DNA of 64,000 nucleotides from NCBI RefSeq assembly GCF_008831285.2, contig NC_045145.1, forward strand, positions 17,748,040 to 17,812,039, given 5' to 3'. A model generated the notes under the pieces. The model saw only the letters and a list, made by a program, of their open reading frames with translations, had not been told where the DNA came from and made no database searches. This DNA is from Nymphaea colorata. Its lineage: Eukaryota > Streptophyta > Magnoliopsida > Nymphaeales > Nymphaeaceae. Of this stretch, positions 1-12,185 are shown one piece after another; within the stretch, counting starts at the first letter, position 1, and each line of letters starts with the position of its first letter. The position numbers and the translations under genes are program-made.

Positions 1-1599
1 AAGTACTTGATGCTCTTTATTTTGACTATTTTTACATGATTTCATTTTTACTAAAACAAGTATGTTCTTTAATATTTTTTTTTACTGATATTCAAATAGT
101 TGAAACTACTCTTATGAATTCAGTACTAAGTGGAGCCCATCCGTATCCGTATTGTCTTCCACAGAGGTCCAATTTCCAGCACCGACGCAAGCACTTAAGG
201 ATCGATTGTCCGTCGCAAAAGAGACACCAAATACGTTATAAATCAGGTGAAAATCAGATACGTTTGCAACCTTTTACACTGGGACACACAGTCATTGTCT
301 CTAAATCACCATTGGGAGGCTTTGAAAGTAGAGAGAAACATAAGCACATTATCAAAATTCTTTCTTGTATATATAGGGGCTTAAACCAAAGTTTTTTTTT
401 TGTTATAAAAATTAACTAGAATCGATTAATTCAAATTGAATAATGTATATATATTTTAAGAAGAAACTGTTTTGAACATAAAAACTTCAAAGTAATATCC
501 TTATGTTTCCAAGGTTCTACCTTGTTTCGAACTTATAGTATATTATTCAACTCAGCATAGAAGAATAACACATTAAATCTTAATAGTGACCATGAGATTC
601 GAACTTCCAACCTTGCTACTTTATTGCACCATAGCCTTTGAGGCTAATTGAAATTGAATATTTTGAAAACCGGTGATCTATTTCTTTTTATTTGCTTTAC
701 ATGTATATATAATTTTGGTTATCATAATAATAATAAAATTTTTTTGGCCGATGTAAGCCACTTGGACCCAACCTCCAAGGCGCGAAGTTCTCTCATTCAA
801 ACTGTTTGAGCGGCTGTCTCAGTTACCCGAGCCGACCGATACGGAGATTTAAAATATGCACTTTTTAGTTTTATTAAATAATTATTTTACTGAATCTTAA
901 TAAAATGTAAACTGCCGAGCCGATACGAAAACCGGCGCCGGCCGGCCAGTTTGATTTTTGAACGAAACGCGGCGGCAATCTCTTCTAATCAACTGTTTAA
1001 GTGGCGACAAAGGAAGTGAAATTGAAAAAACCGAAGGATTCAATCATTATAAAAAGCTACAAAAAAATAAAAATAAAAGCAGATGATGAGGAGTCAAGTT
1101 ATTATGTTCTAGAATTAAAAAAAAAAAAAATCGCCGTCTTTTTCTATTACAAAGAAGGTGTTAAATTGTTAGTTTAAAACTAACTTAATTTTTAAAATTG
1201 AGTTGGAAAATAAAACGGTGAAGATGAGCGACTGCTTGCAGGAATAATGAGGGAAAGGTGGGATTCTAAATAAAAATAATGGGGAATTTAAATTGGAGAA
1301 AATGGGAAGGGGGGACAGCCATCGTTATTTTTGTTCACTGGGACTGACTGACTGACTGTCACCAGCAGAAGCGAGAGAGAGAGAGAGTCGCAGAAAAGAA
1401 AAAGAAAAAGGAGGTGGTGGAGTGAGGCAGAAGCGAGCGAGAGAGAGAGAGAGAGGGGGGCTAAGAAGGCCCTTCCCGTCATTTTTTCCCAGAAGGAAAG
1501 AGGAGAGAGGAGGACGAGCACTGACCTCCACCACTCTTTCCTTTCCTGGAGATACCTGCTGGTCGTTCTGTACACGCATACGAGGAGGAGAGAGAGGGA
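1..1599. other. Upstream region of the DUF4057 gene, with GA-rich 5' leader
   Basis: No coding gene is visible from 1 to about 1350; the DNA is AT-rich with short poly-A and poly-T runs. From about 1373 to 1460 there are GA-rich runs typical of plant 5' leaders and of GAGA-type (BPC) binding sites, leading directly to the start codon at 1600. The leader is therefore probably about 200-250 nt long. Open frames on the opposite strand here are low-complexity shadows of the GA/CT tract. A motif at about 592-603 resembling the T-arm of a tRNA is isolated. Confidence 0.5.
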
Positions 1600-4500
1600 A
1601 TGGAGAGGAGCACCCCAGTGAGGAAGCCCCACACATCGACGGCCGATCTGCTCACCTGGTCCGAGACGCCATTGCCGGATCCGGCCGCCGGGAACGCCGG
1701 GACGCCTGCTTCTCGCTCTGCAGCTCGTCCCCATCAGGTCCGTTTATCCTTTGTTCTCCGTCTCGTTTTTCGCTTTTGATGTCTTTTCTACACGAGCTGC
1801 GGTGCTTATAAGAGTGTTTTTGTTGTTGGGATTTTTTTCTTTTATCTTTACTTCAGCCATCTGGAGGGGTCGGGGCGGTGCTGTTCGGTGGGCAGGTGAC
1901 TCCTGAAGAGGCGGAGAGCCTGTTGAAAACGTCAGATCTGTGGATCTCTTCTCCCTTTTTCCACTTTAGTTTCTGTTTTTCGCATTTTCTTTCCTCCCCA
2001 GTATTTGATTTGGTGATCTCCGAGTTGGCTTGAAGAAGCTGAGCTGCATTCTTATTTGTTACACCTTGTCCAGTTTTTTTCTTTGATTATGGAGCTATTA
2101 CTTGCTGACTGGTTTTCTATCTGCGGCGTTTTTTCTTTCACGAGAAGTGATATGTCTACTTCATGATTTTGATTGCCCGATTCACAATGTACGGTAACTT
2201 TTAGCTTAATCAGGGTGTTTAGATGGTGCATTTCCTGAAAAATAAAGAAATTGAAGCAGCACTCTATGTTTCTACTATTTTACTCTAATGTTGGAAGGCT
2301 TTTGTTCTTGCTTTACTTTTTTGTTGCTTGGTCTAAATGGTTCTTAGGTGGCTATTTGTTGCTGTTAATATATGATGAGTTAACCTGGTAGCAAACCATC
2401 TCGATCTGAAGCGGATGCACTTATGGTAAATGGGATACGTGTCTTGATCTGATCCTACAGTAGTGCGAGTGCTGCAATAGCAGGCGCCCATGCTTACTCG
2501 TGGATACCCAATGATCTGACGTTAGCATTAGCAAAACACTCCTTAAAGATTGATCTGAGCATGTTTTGCAACTTGTAAGGTAAGGGAACTGTGTTAATAG
2601 TGCCACTGTTATTGACTAAGGCGAACGGAGAAGCATCCTTAAGGAATATTGAACTTATAATATGGAAGGCCTGGTGGTTCTCACCAGGTTAGGGGGCTAG
2701 ATGAATCAGATGATCACCCATCTTTCTTGCAAGTTTTTTGGATTTAGTTCATTTTGGTTTTGAGGTTGCTTTCTAGATTTTTGTTCCATACAAGAATATA
2801 CGCTTGTAGATGCACTGCAGCACTAGCTCCTTCAACATATTTTTGTTGGGTGATACATCAATGCTGCAAGTCTTGAAATATAATCCGTATTGAAAATACA
2901 AGTAATTGAAATGTAGGTCAAAACAGAACACCTTCTTCAAGAAAGACATGGCAAGACGGGAAAAATGGAAAGTTTCTGCATCGACTTTTTCTGGTTTACC
3001 TCTAGTCATTGTAGCCTTGGACATGTCCCACCAGGCCCAACACTCGTATCAAACAATCACCTTCTTCTTGTCTCCTTCTCCTTCTTGCTTCCAGCTTTGT
3101 TTGGTTGGCTCCTTGATCCTTAATGTGCAATCTCATGAAGGTTATGATCATGGCTTTTGTGATGACAACCTCATGAAGGCATGGTGGAAGTCAGTGTATA
3201 AGGTGGAATCATGGAAGCCAGACCCTTTTATTTTTCCAGTATTTCTCAATGCAGGCTCCTGAACACTGGAGAACATCAGCGATTTTGCAAATCCTTTCCA
3301 AATTTGCTCCCTAATCCAGATAATAATTGTAGCTGAAACCTGATCTACTCTTTTCAGTTTGACGTCAATATCTTTTCTTGCATGTGTTTTCTCTCGGTTA
3401 GTATAAACATTGCATACCTGACCTGTTATACTTAAGAATTTGAAAGTTGTAGATGTGTTTCTTCAATATCTGTTTGTCTTAGAAAAGATTGACATGGCAA
3501 TGGCTTTAAATCCCTTGTCGTAATTCTTTATCAAGCTCAATGCTAGGCAGCAAATTGTGGTTGTAATTGTCTTGTACTTACTTTTCAATAATAGTCACAA
3601 ATATTGATTTCTAATATATCTCAATAAGATCTGTCTCATAAATATATAGGTTTTTTTAAATCTTGGGCATGTCTGGGGATTGCCAGGCAAAATGGAAAAT
3701 TACAGAAATGCTTAAAATAAGGAAAAACCTGTCTACTCAAAGTCTCCAAGTGATTGACCTGTATTTACAAGTCTTCTTATCAAGACCCCATTTTTTAGCA
3801 CTAAATGTATCTGATACTTCTTAACTTCACATGCAGACATGGATGTTTCTGTGCCTTCTGCATGTTTCTGCATATTGGGTTGTGTTATCTTCTTTAATGA
3901 TAAATTGATAATTGTCCTTTTGGGAATACAAAGTCACCATTTTACCATGCATCTGGCTGTTACATTTATAGTGATACATTTGTTGATATGGATGCAAGGA
4001 TCATTATCATGTACTGGTAAATTTGGCTGCATAGTTGCAGCAGGGCTTCTGAAAAATGTAATTTTTCAACCACACGTAAATACTAAAGGCAGTGCTGCAG
4101 TGATCTTTTGATTAGTATCACGTCACTAATTGTACTGCAAATGGCTTTGCATCAGTGGCTGTATTAATTATTAAGTGTGAACATTTTAATAATCCTAGGG
4201 TTTGCTTTCTGGTGCTCAGGAAACCATGTTCAGAATCAAAGCTGAAAGAGATGACTGGCAGTGGAATATTTGTCGGTGAAGAAGATCCAGAATCAGGCAG
4301 CAACTTGTCAAATCCTACCAACAAAACTGGTTTACGGCTTTACCAGGTGTGTTCTACTTTCCCAAATATGAATGCAAGACCGTGTCAATAGCAATAACTG
4401 TTTGAAAACCGAAAATTAGGAAATAGATATCCAGGTATATGGTACTTTTTTAAAATGAGTGAAAAGTAAATAAGTTGTATAGGAAATGTGATGCTGATTA

Positions 4501-5440
4501 TCGTTTGTAACTTTATGAAATACATTTAAATTTAAATTATATAACTTCTTTATTTGTGGAGTACATCTTGCCATCTTCCTGATGCTAATTTCTTTGGTAC
4601 CAATTTACGAGCTCTTTCTAACATTTATGTTATCTTAGTAACTGGCTAACTGCACTTTCTTGTACATGTGAAATGTATATTGCAAAGTCTGAAGCTACGG
4701 ATGATTCTGGTCATGAACAATCAGTTCAAGCCAGATTTGTCAGTCACACATAAAATACAGAAAATTAAGATGAACTTCCTTCATTTGATCATATTTTGGC
4801 ACTCTGTTTGTGTGAGGATGGAATTATTCTTGCTTTGAATACCCGTGCTATGCTAGAGATCAAGAAGATTGTTAGAAATTTCAGCTAGCCCTAAGGAACT
4901 CTTCATGTGATCCTACAGCATGGTCATGTGCGGCATGGAAACTTTTGTGGTTGAAGCTTGTACAGAGGCTTGAGTATGCTTCCCTGTTCATCCAATTTTC
5001 TGACAGGACTTTGAATTTGTAGCGTGCATACAGATATAAGCACATGAAACTGTAAGGGTACATTTTACTTTCATGAATGGACACACTTTAGGTTCGTAAT
5101 TAAAGGTTTCAATCTAAGAAACTGAATTGAACTTGAAATGCAATGTAATAATTGATGACAAATTTTGAATAGAAAAGGCATAAGGTGAATAAAAATGAAG
5201 GACTGACCATAAAATGAATGTATAGAATTTGACACTGTTGAGTGCTGATTGTGTTGGGCATCAGTTTTTCCAGTCTACAAATGTTTTGGAGTGCCTGTAT
5301 TTATTAACATGTACACATGATATAGGCATGCAAAGAAAGTATGTCTTCTTTTTTAACACATATATCTTAAACATTTTCAAAATATCACAATAACATTCCC
5401 AAGAGCAAGATAAATAAAAAATAGAAATATGTATGTGTAT

Positions 5441-5491
<51 letters not shown>

Positions 5492-6755
5492 TCTCGCCAC
5501 ACCCGCACCCAAATTTTTTTTGGAACTTGCTGCATCCCGCACCGGCACCGTGCCCCCATGTGACATAGTTCATATGCAGCACCTGATTCTAAGACTGTGT
5601 AGTGCTGTTAAGTTCTTATATGGCAGTTTTCCCCTCTAGTCCTCTTGTATTTCTTTTGAATACATCCATTTGTTGATATATTTCTATTCAACCTTTTTTT
5701 GCTTTAGCGTGAAATAGCTTTGGAATTATAGTTTCCCAGATTAAAAATATTATGTTGTCGAAGCTAAGATGCTATTTTTCTGTTGAGGATGTGATCCATG
5801 CTGCTAAAGCATGGCAGGTTGGAAAGTAAGTTGGCTGAGCTATTCTGATCTGAGTCATATGTACTTTTTCAGCAAGCTATTAATTCGATCAGCCAGATCT
5901 CATTTAGTGCTGATGGGAGTGTATCTCCAAAGAAGCCAACAACTTTGACTGAGGTGGCAAAACAGAAGGAGCTTAGTGGGTCTTTAGAGAATGAGTCTGA
6001 TGCAAAGATCAAGAAACAACTATCTGATGCTAAATCCAGAGAGCTAAGTGGGCATGATATTTTTGGTGGTCCTGCAGAAATCCCTCCTAAATCTTCTGCT
6101 GCACATTCTTTAGACCCAAAAGAAATAAAAGGTGTAGCTGATTCTACTCCAAGACATCTTCAAACTTCTATCAAAATATCGAGCGTGAGTATATTTTCTC
6201 CTTGGGTTGTTGTGATTAAAATGATCACTTTTTGTTGTGTGTGTTAGTTTCGTGTCTCCTCTGTTCACTATGCTTTATGCATTGTTGCTGAAAAAACACG
6301 CATACAATCCCAAAGCTTCACAATACCGAAAATTTTGTTTCATCTGAAGGGTTTGGTATTTTTCTCTATCCATTTTTTAGTGTGGTATTACAGTATTATA
6401 AGTTGGTGCATACAAATTTTTCTGCTATTCTAGTTGGTTCTCATTGACTCAATTATTATTACTATTGTTGTTATTACTATTATTATTTCAGGTTGGAGCA
6501 GATCAATCTGTTACTGAAGAGAATGTAGGGAAAACTGCAAAGAAGATTTACAATCAGAAAATGGCAGAGTTGACAGGTAATGACATTTTCAAAGAGGAAG
6601 CAGTGCCATCATCTGCTGAGAAGTCACTGAGTGTGGCAAAGCTGAGGGAGATGAGTGGTAGTGACATATTTGCTGATGGAAAAGCATCTTCACGAGATTA
6701 CCTTGGTGGAGTTCGCAAGCCTCCAGGTGGTGAAAGCAGCATCGCTTTGGTTTGA
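1600..6755 (+). CDS. DUF4057 family protein, five coding exons, 304 aa
   Basis: Coding exons: 1600-1737, 1857-1930, 4220-4346, 5873-6184 and 6492-6755. Every junction is GT-AG and the phase carries through to a TGA at 6753-6755. The N-terminus (MERSTPVRKPHTSTADLLTW) is the signature start of the plant-specific DUF4057 family, and about 300 aa is the usual family length. The protein is hydrophilic, has no signal peptide or membrane segment, and repeats a short motif of the form E-(L/M)-(T/S)-G-x-(D/G)-I-F near residues 81-88, 170-177, 243-250 and 270-277, with a weaker copy near 146-151. The molecular function is unknown; some homologues carry the label hematological/neurological-expressed-like, which says little. 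Introns 2 (2.3 kb) and 3 (1.5 kb) are long, and intron 3 carries a (TA)n tract. The start is chosen because it is the first ATG after the GA-rich leader and gives the family N-terminus. Confidence 0.93.
5440..5488. repeat. (TA)n microsatellite in intron 3 of the DUF4057 gene
   Basis: Nearly pure alternating TA of about 45 bp, interrupted once by AATA. Open frames across it encode only Tyr-Ile repeats and are not genes. Confidence 0.9.
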
Positions 6756-9700
6756 TTCCTAACCAGATCAGTTTTCTCCTTGTGCCTGCTCTTGGTGCAA
6801 CTGGTCAGGCATACATTAACTGGTCATAGATACTCTACTTGTTGGTTTGGGGGAGATCATGTGGGAGTCTTGGTAGGGTGGCTGCCAACAAGGCTGGAAG
6901 CTAGGGCTTAAACATCGTTCGGAAATTGTTGTGTCCTGTTCTCGTGTGTCTCTAGTTAGATACTGGTCGCAATTTTATGGGTCTCGTGTTTGTAAAAGAG
7001 TGGTACGTGTTCTGATTGTTGTTGGACTGTTATGGATACTGTATTAATTTGAAAGGGTGAGATTTTTCATTTGAAAGAGAACCATTTTTTGCTGAAATGG
7101 CTGACAATGGAACAAATGCAGGCCTCAAAATTGAGTCCCTTGTTTCCGAAGGGACATGTTTTCCATGCCGGCTGCAAGTGCTCTTCAAAATTGAACAGTA
7201 CATGTGGGCTGAACAGTACATGTCCCTTCGACTGCCTTAAAAGCGTCACAAGAGCACAGCACGACATCGATTTCAACCTAGCACTTGCAGCCCTTGCAAG
7301 GGTTCTATCATTCAGGATTTGTGGGCAGTAGCAGAGCTAAAAATTTCTGACTAAGCACTAATATTGTAAATCTTCAAGAAGCACCTATGTATTAAAAAAA
7401 TAAAAGAATAATGAGGCAACAATGTGTAAGTATAGTATTTTTCAGGGGCTGGTGTGAGTAAAATGTGGGCAATTGCCCACACCAGCCTATATGTGCCTTG
7501 ATCGTACCAGCAGGGACTGCATGAGGTGGCCAATAATATTATTAGCCACGTCCGTTGTCCTTGCTAATGATACGTTTTCAGCTAGGCCAAGGCCACTTGT
7601 GGCCATTTGACAGAGTTTAGTCATAACTAATAATTCAGCAATGTCTTCCACGTCGGCCACAGTTTCAGCTGTAGCAAGCAAAACGTTTCTTGGTGTATTG
7701 AATTTCAGTTGTTCAATCCACCATTTTGACATGTGGACACCATAAGTTTATTAATATGTATACTAAAAAATTATGAGGACTAGATACCGGCGCTTGACCC
7801 GGTTTAAGTTGAAACCATGTTGAAAATTATAGTGATAAAATTAACCGACATTGAATCATATTAGCACAAAAATGGATTGAATCAATAACTCAATGATCTA
7901 GATATTGTTTCTAAAGAACTCGTTCTATATGCGTCAGACATTGAATTAAGACCCAGTACTTAATCGACAATCCGAGACGACTTGGTCTCCTCATCAGATT
8001 TGCCAGCCATCGTTAGATCAGATTTTTTAAGCTGGTCTTGATCATGTGAATGATGTCTTCTATCATACATGTGGTGATGATAAAGAGACCATAGGAGAGA
8101 AGCTGATCATCGTTACAACCGTTACTGCTTACCATTTGATGGCCTCTTCCTTATTTCTCCCATAGCTTTAGCACCAGCAATCATTCTGCACTGTTTCTCC
8201 CCATCCTTGAAAAGGTCTCTCTCTGTCTCTCTTCCTCTCTCCCTTATCAATTATTTTCTAAATCATCATACGTTCTTTTCGGGTGGTTCTTGTGATGAAG
8301 TATGTGATGACTTCTGTTACGAAATCGTTCTTTTGAGTGTTTTAACTTTCACCTTTCTTCTGTTATGAAGATTTTCGTAAGAAATGTGATTGTAAAGGTG
8401 CCAAATCTTACTGTACTGCACAATTGTGGCTTCTAAGGTTATTGTTGGTTCGCGTTTTCTGTATTTCATTCCGAAGTTGATGGACTGTTCCTTATATCTC
8501 CTGTAGCCTGCCACCAGCAATCATCCTGCACTGTTTTTCCTATCCTAGAAAAAGCTCTCTCTGCCTCTCTCTCCCTTATCCATTATTCTCTAGAGCATCT
8601 TACATTATTTTCGAGTGGCTCTTATGATGAAGTGTGTGAAGAGTTCTGTTATGAAATTGTTCCTTGAGTGTTTTAACTTTCATCTTTCTCCTGTTATGAA
8701 GATTTTTCCTAAGAAATGTGATTGTAAAGGTGCGAAATTTAGTGCACTGCACAATGGTTGCTTCTAAGATTGTTGTGGGCTCGCGTTTTCTGTATTTCAT
8801 ATGCGTTTGCTGTATTTATTAGGCGTTTTCCAGCTAGAGCGCATATGCTTCATCAAGTGACCTAACGGACAACGTTGCTCTGCCTTTTTAACTCTATGGT
8901 GCTGTTCTCTGCTTCATGTCGTGAATGTTAACTGTGATAGAAGTAGGCGGCCTTCCCCAGCCTTCCTCTGAGAAATGGCCACTGCCCATCTGGGTTCTTG
9001 TATGCCTTCCATGCTTTTTCTTGTTCACTATTTCTTCTCCCCATTGAACTTCGCCAGCGAAGGCAAAATCATCGCGATAATTTTCAGGCGGCCAATCTCT
9101 AAACCAGGCACCATCACACCAAATACGCCAGTCCCCAGTTTCAGGACCATGTTCTCCATGAAAATCATTACAAACTTGTTAGCAATTCTTCTTTCATCAT
9201 TTGTTTTTATAGATGGCCATTTTGAGGCAACTCTCCCACAGTGACAGGTTGCAACGAGTTCTTCTCCCTTGTATCTAGACATGTGTTTCGAATGTGGTTC
9301 ATCTTGGACACAATGATCCCACAGGATAGAGCCGTTAGATGGTGATACTCGGCGGTCCTTAATGCTACTGTAGCTAGAAATGTGAGCAGAACCATTTGGG
9401 CTTTGGAATGCTCGTAAAGCAGCTCATGTACTCTCTCTACACAAATTTTGGATAATGTTTTCCTACACTTAAAGAATTTAGGGGAAACCTTCGTGGTGGG
9501 AGGAATAAACCTCCCCACATATTTAAACACCAGCAGGGATGCCCTGACTCAATTAATTAACTTCATCTCTCTTGTGCGTTGACACAATGAAGGAAATGAA
9601 GATAAAGCTGACAATAATCCCAATTTATTATGTCAGCCTTTTAATGGCTTCATAAGAAAATGCCAGAATCGCAAGAGGATTCCGACCACAGGTTCACCTA

Positions 9701-12185
9701 GACGAACAATAGGGAAAGGGTGGCTCAGATATGCTGTTGGTTAGACTGATGCTTAGTAAATGTTAGGTAGCAGGATAGATGGGGGAGTGGTAGCTATTGG
9801 ATTATGGAGCCTGATCGATACTTGATAGTTTTTTTAATTTTCGCGGTAACTCTCGACGTGATTTTTTTGTAAGAACATTTACGTCATTTTTCTGCTTTAC
9901 AGGTTTTATCCTAATCTCATGTTTATGAAGGCACCGTTTTGCTTGTACTTTGTATTCTATTATGATAGTAAAAACTACTTTGTGTGGTGGCTAGACATAG
10001 GAAAATGTTGTCCATGTAAATATTTGTGTGTTACTTTTCTCTCTTCTTCTAGTTTCTTTTGGTGCGTTCAGAGAATGTGAGAGAACCTTATTTCTAACAA
10101 TAGCCCGTGCTACCCACTTTCACGATTTTATGAAAATTTTAGACATCCATTTTTTTCAACTATCTAGACAATTATTTTGACTTGGGAACGGTTTTTGTAT
10201 AATTTCAAAAATTTCCGCCACAAAGGTCACATCCATATGGTTAGATTTTCTGAAGGTGAGGTAACTCGGATGGAAAAACAACCTATTGAGACTTGTAAAA
10301 AGAGGCCACAGTTTGGAAAGGTAAATTTCAAAGAGCGAACCTGAGAAATAGCTAACAAGATGGTGACTACTGTCATGAAAAATTTCGTAGAATAAAATTC
10401 ACAAACAACAGCTGATGATAGAGGAGAGACAGTGCTCATTTGGAGTAAGTGAATGATTGTCCTGATGGTATATAGATGATAGAGACAGAGAAATGCCATC
10501 TTCTCTTCCTTGTAAACAATCTCATCAATTCAAGCAATGTATCTAACAGACAGCTCGCAACGCTTGTTTGGATGACATGCTGTTACACTTGGTTTAAAAA
10601 TTAAAACAACCTGGGTTTAATTTGCACATAAACCAGGTTTTGAAGCCAAAAACCTGTGGTTAACTTTGGATGTGCAAAAAAAAACTAGAGACTGGTAAAA
10701 AACCTGCGTTTCGTGATGAATTTTGAAGCATCGCGTCACTAATAAAAGTATGTGACGCAGGTCTGGCTTGACTAATTAATTATTAATGATACCGACCAAA
10801 CATACATATCATCCATCACACCCACATGTGGATCCCTAGTGGGTATGATGAATGAACATAGACTGTCTACTTACCCATCATCCTCCTTAACCGGAGCTCG
10901 CAGGCGATCTTTCCTTGTGGAAGCATCTGCAGCAGCTGCGTGTGGCCATGGCCGAAGCCATCCAGAACGACAGCCTCATCCCATCTTGTCTCAAAGGAGG
11001 AAGCGGACCCTTTCTTTTCGAGTTTCGCAGAATGGTCGCCGTCTCTTCGAGAAGACGGAGAATAGAGGTAGTATCTCAAAAAGAGTCTGCCTACCCATAA
11101 CAGTGCACCAACGTTTCTTGCCATTGAGATCTTCAAGCTCAAATCCGACTGCAGTTACATAAATCCAAAGCTTTCCGGGTTAACAAAGTTCTCCTGATCA
11201 ACCAGCAAAAATCATACTAAATGGGATATAGATTATCCATTGTTTGTCAAGGTTGATGCCAAGGGAGACGTTAAAGCTTAAAGGTCTTGCATCGCCCCCT
11301 TTTTGTCGTGTGAAAGGAAAGAATCTTTTTCAACATTCTACAAAAACAACGGACTCGTCAGAGAGAATGAGTTGATTCCGCTCCAACATCGACTCGCCAG
11401 AATTGCAGAAATGCCTTTGACTCCCCCCTCGTATAATTCCCTTCACAAGTGCCTTCTTGAGAGGATGTCCGCGTTTACCCAAAAAAAAAAAAAGGTTGAC
11501 TTATTGCATGAAAGGTTTTTGTGGTTCAAATTTATTCTAAAACCACTCGACGGAGAGAAACTACGCAAGGAAGAATGAGAATGTTCAAGGTGAACTCAAA
11601 CGCAAAAGAAGGAAAAAGAAAAAGCAAAAACAGAAAAAGTATTACTAGAATATTCAGCCTGGTAGAAGCTAGTAAACCAAGTACTCCATCACATTAAGAT
11701 GAAGTGCAAGTACGAGATCCACTGCTGACCAGCTCAATGTACAACGAATTGTGCTAACCAAAGATCAACCAAGGTATAGAATCTTTCAATTTTAGTATGT
11801 CACCTTATCTCATTAAGCCCTGTTCCACCCCCAACCACGAAGCGCTGAACTCAACCACTCGACTGGATTTCGAGATTATAGAAACCACAAATAAGAGAGA
11901 AGTAAAAGGAGAAAGGGTGATACAATTGACTGAATTCCTTAGACGAAATCTGGTTCTCTTTGTTGAGCCAGTCCTCTTTCACCAATACAAGTTCAAAATG
12001 GCATTTGAGCCACAAGAAGACTTATAACAATTGCTAGCCAAACATTAATTCGTAGGCAGCCTCATGTAAGGGCACAATAGGTGGAAAGAGACATTACACA
12101 ACACAAACCTATCTGAATACTTTAAGGCTAGAACGTGGAGTCTATGTTCATCAAACATGGCTATGGAGATCCATACTGCATATGA
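6756..12185. other. 3' UTR of the DUF4057 gene followed by intergenic DNA
   Basis: The first 250-300 bases are presumably 3' UTR. After that I see no gene with a supported exon chain. Contents: a TE-like stretch near 7340-7560 with the palindrome-like words tgggcaattgccca and ggctggtgtg; a ~340 bp tandem duplication at 8135-8810; scattered minus-strand open frames at 9028-9530, 10227-10499 and 10867-11142 that I cannot tie to a family; and AT-rich sequence from 11.6 to 12.1 kb. Confidence 0.5.
8135..8810. repeat. Tandem duplication, two diverged copies of about 340 bp
   Basis: The block from about 8150 to 8480 is repeated from about 8490 to 8810. Shared landmarks in order: caccagcaatcat-tctgcactg, a CT-rich run, a 'gaagt(a)tgtga' box, 'gagtgttttaactttca', 'ctgttatgaagatttt', 'aagaaatgtgattgtaaagg', and 'tcgcgttttctgtatttcat'. 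Divergence is moderate with several small indels, so the event is not recent. No coding capacity is seen. Confidence 0.8.

Noticed and set aside
590-660. tRNA T-arm-like sequence (gagattcgaacttcc)
   Set aside because: No acceptor stem, D-arm or anticodon arm can be formed around it; similar isolated motifs occur near 24715, 42050 and 60010 and are probably element remnants.
1288-1811. Long open frames on both strands over the GA/CT tract
   Set aside because: Low-complexity Arg-Glu or Ser-Leu repeats from the GA-rich leader; the real start at 1600 is in another frame and is supported by homology.
5261-5639. Several open frames with Tyr-Ile repeats on both strands
   Set aside because: Generated by the (TA)n microsatellite inside a DUF4057 intron.
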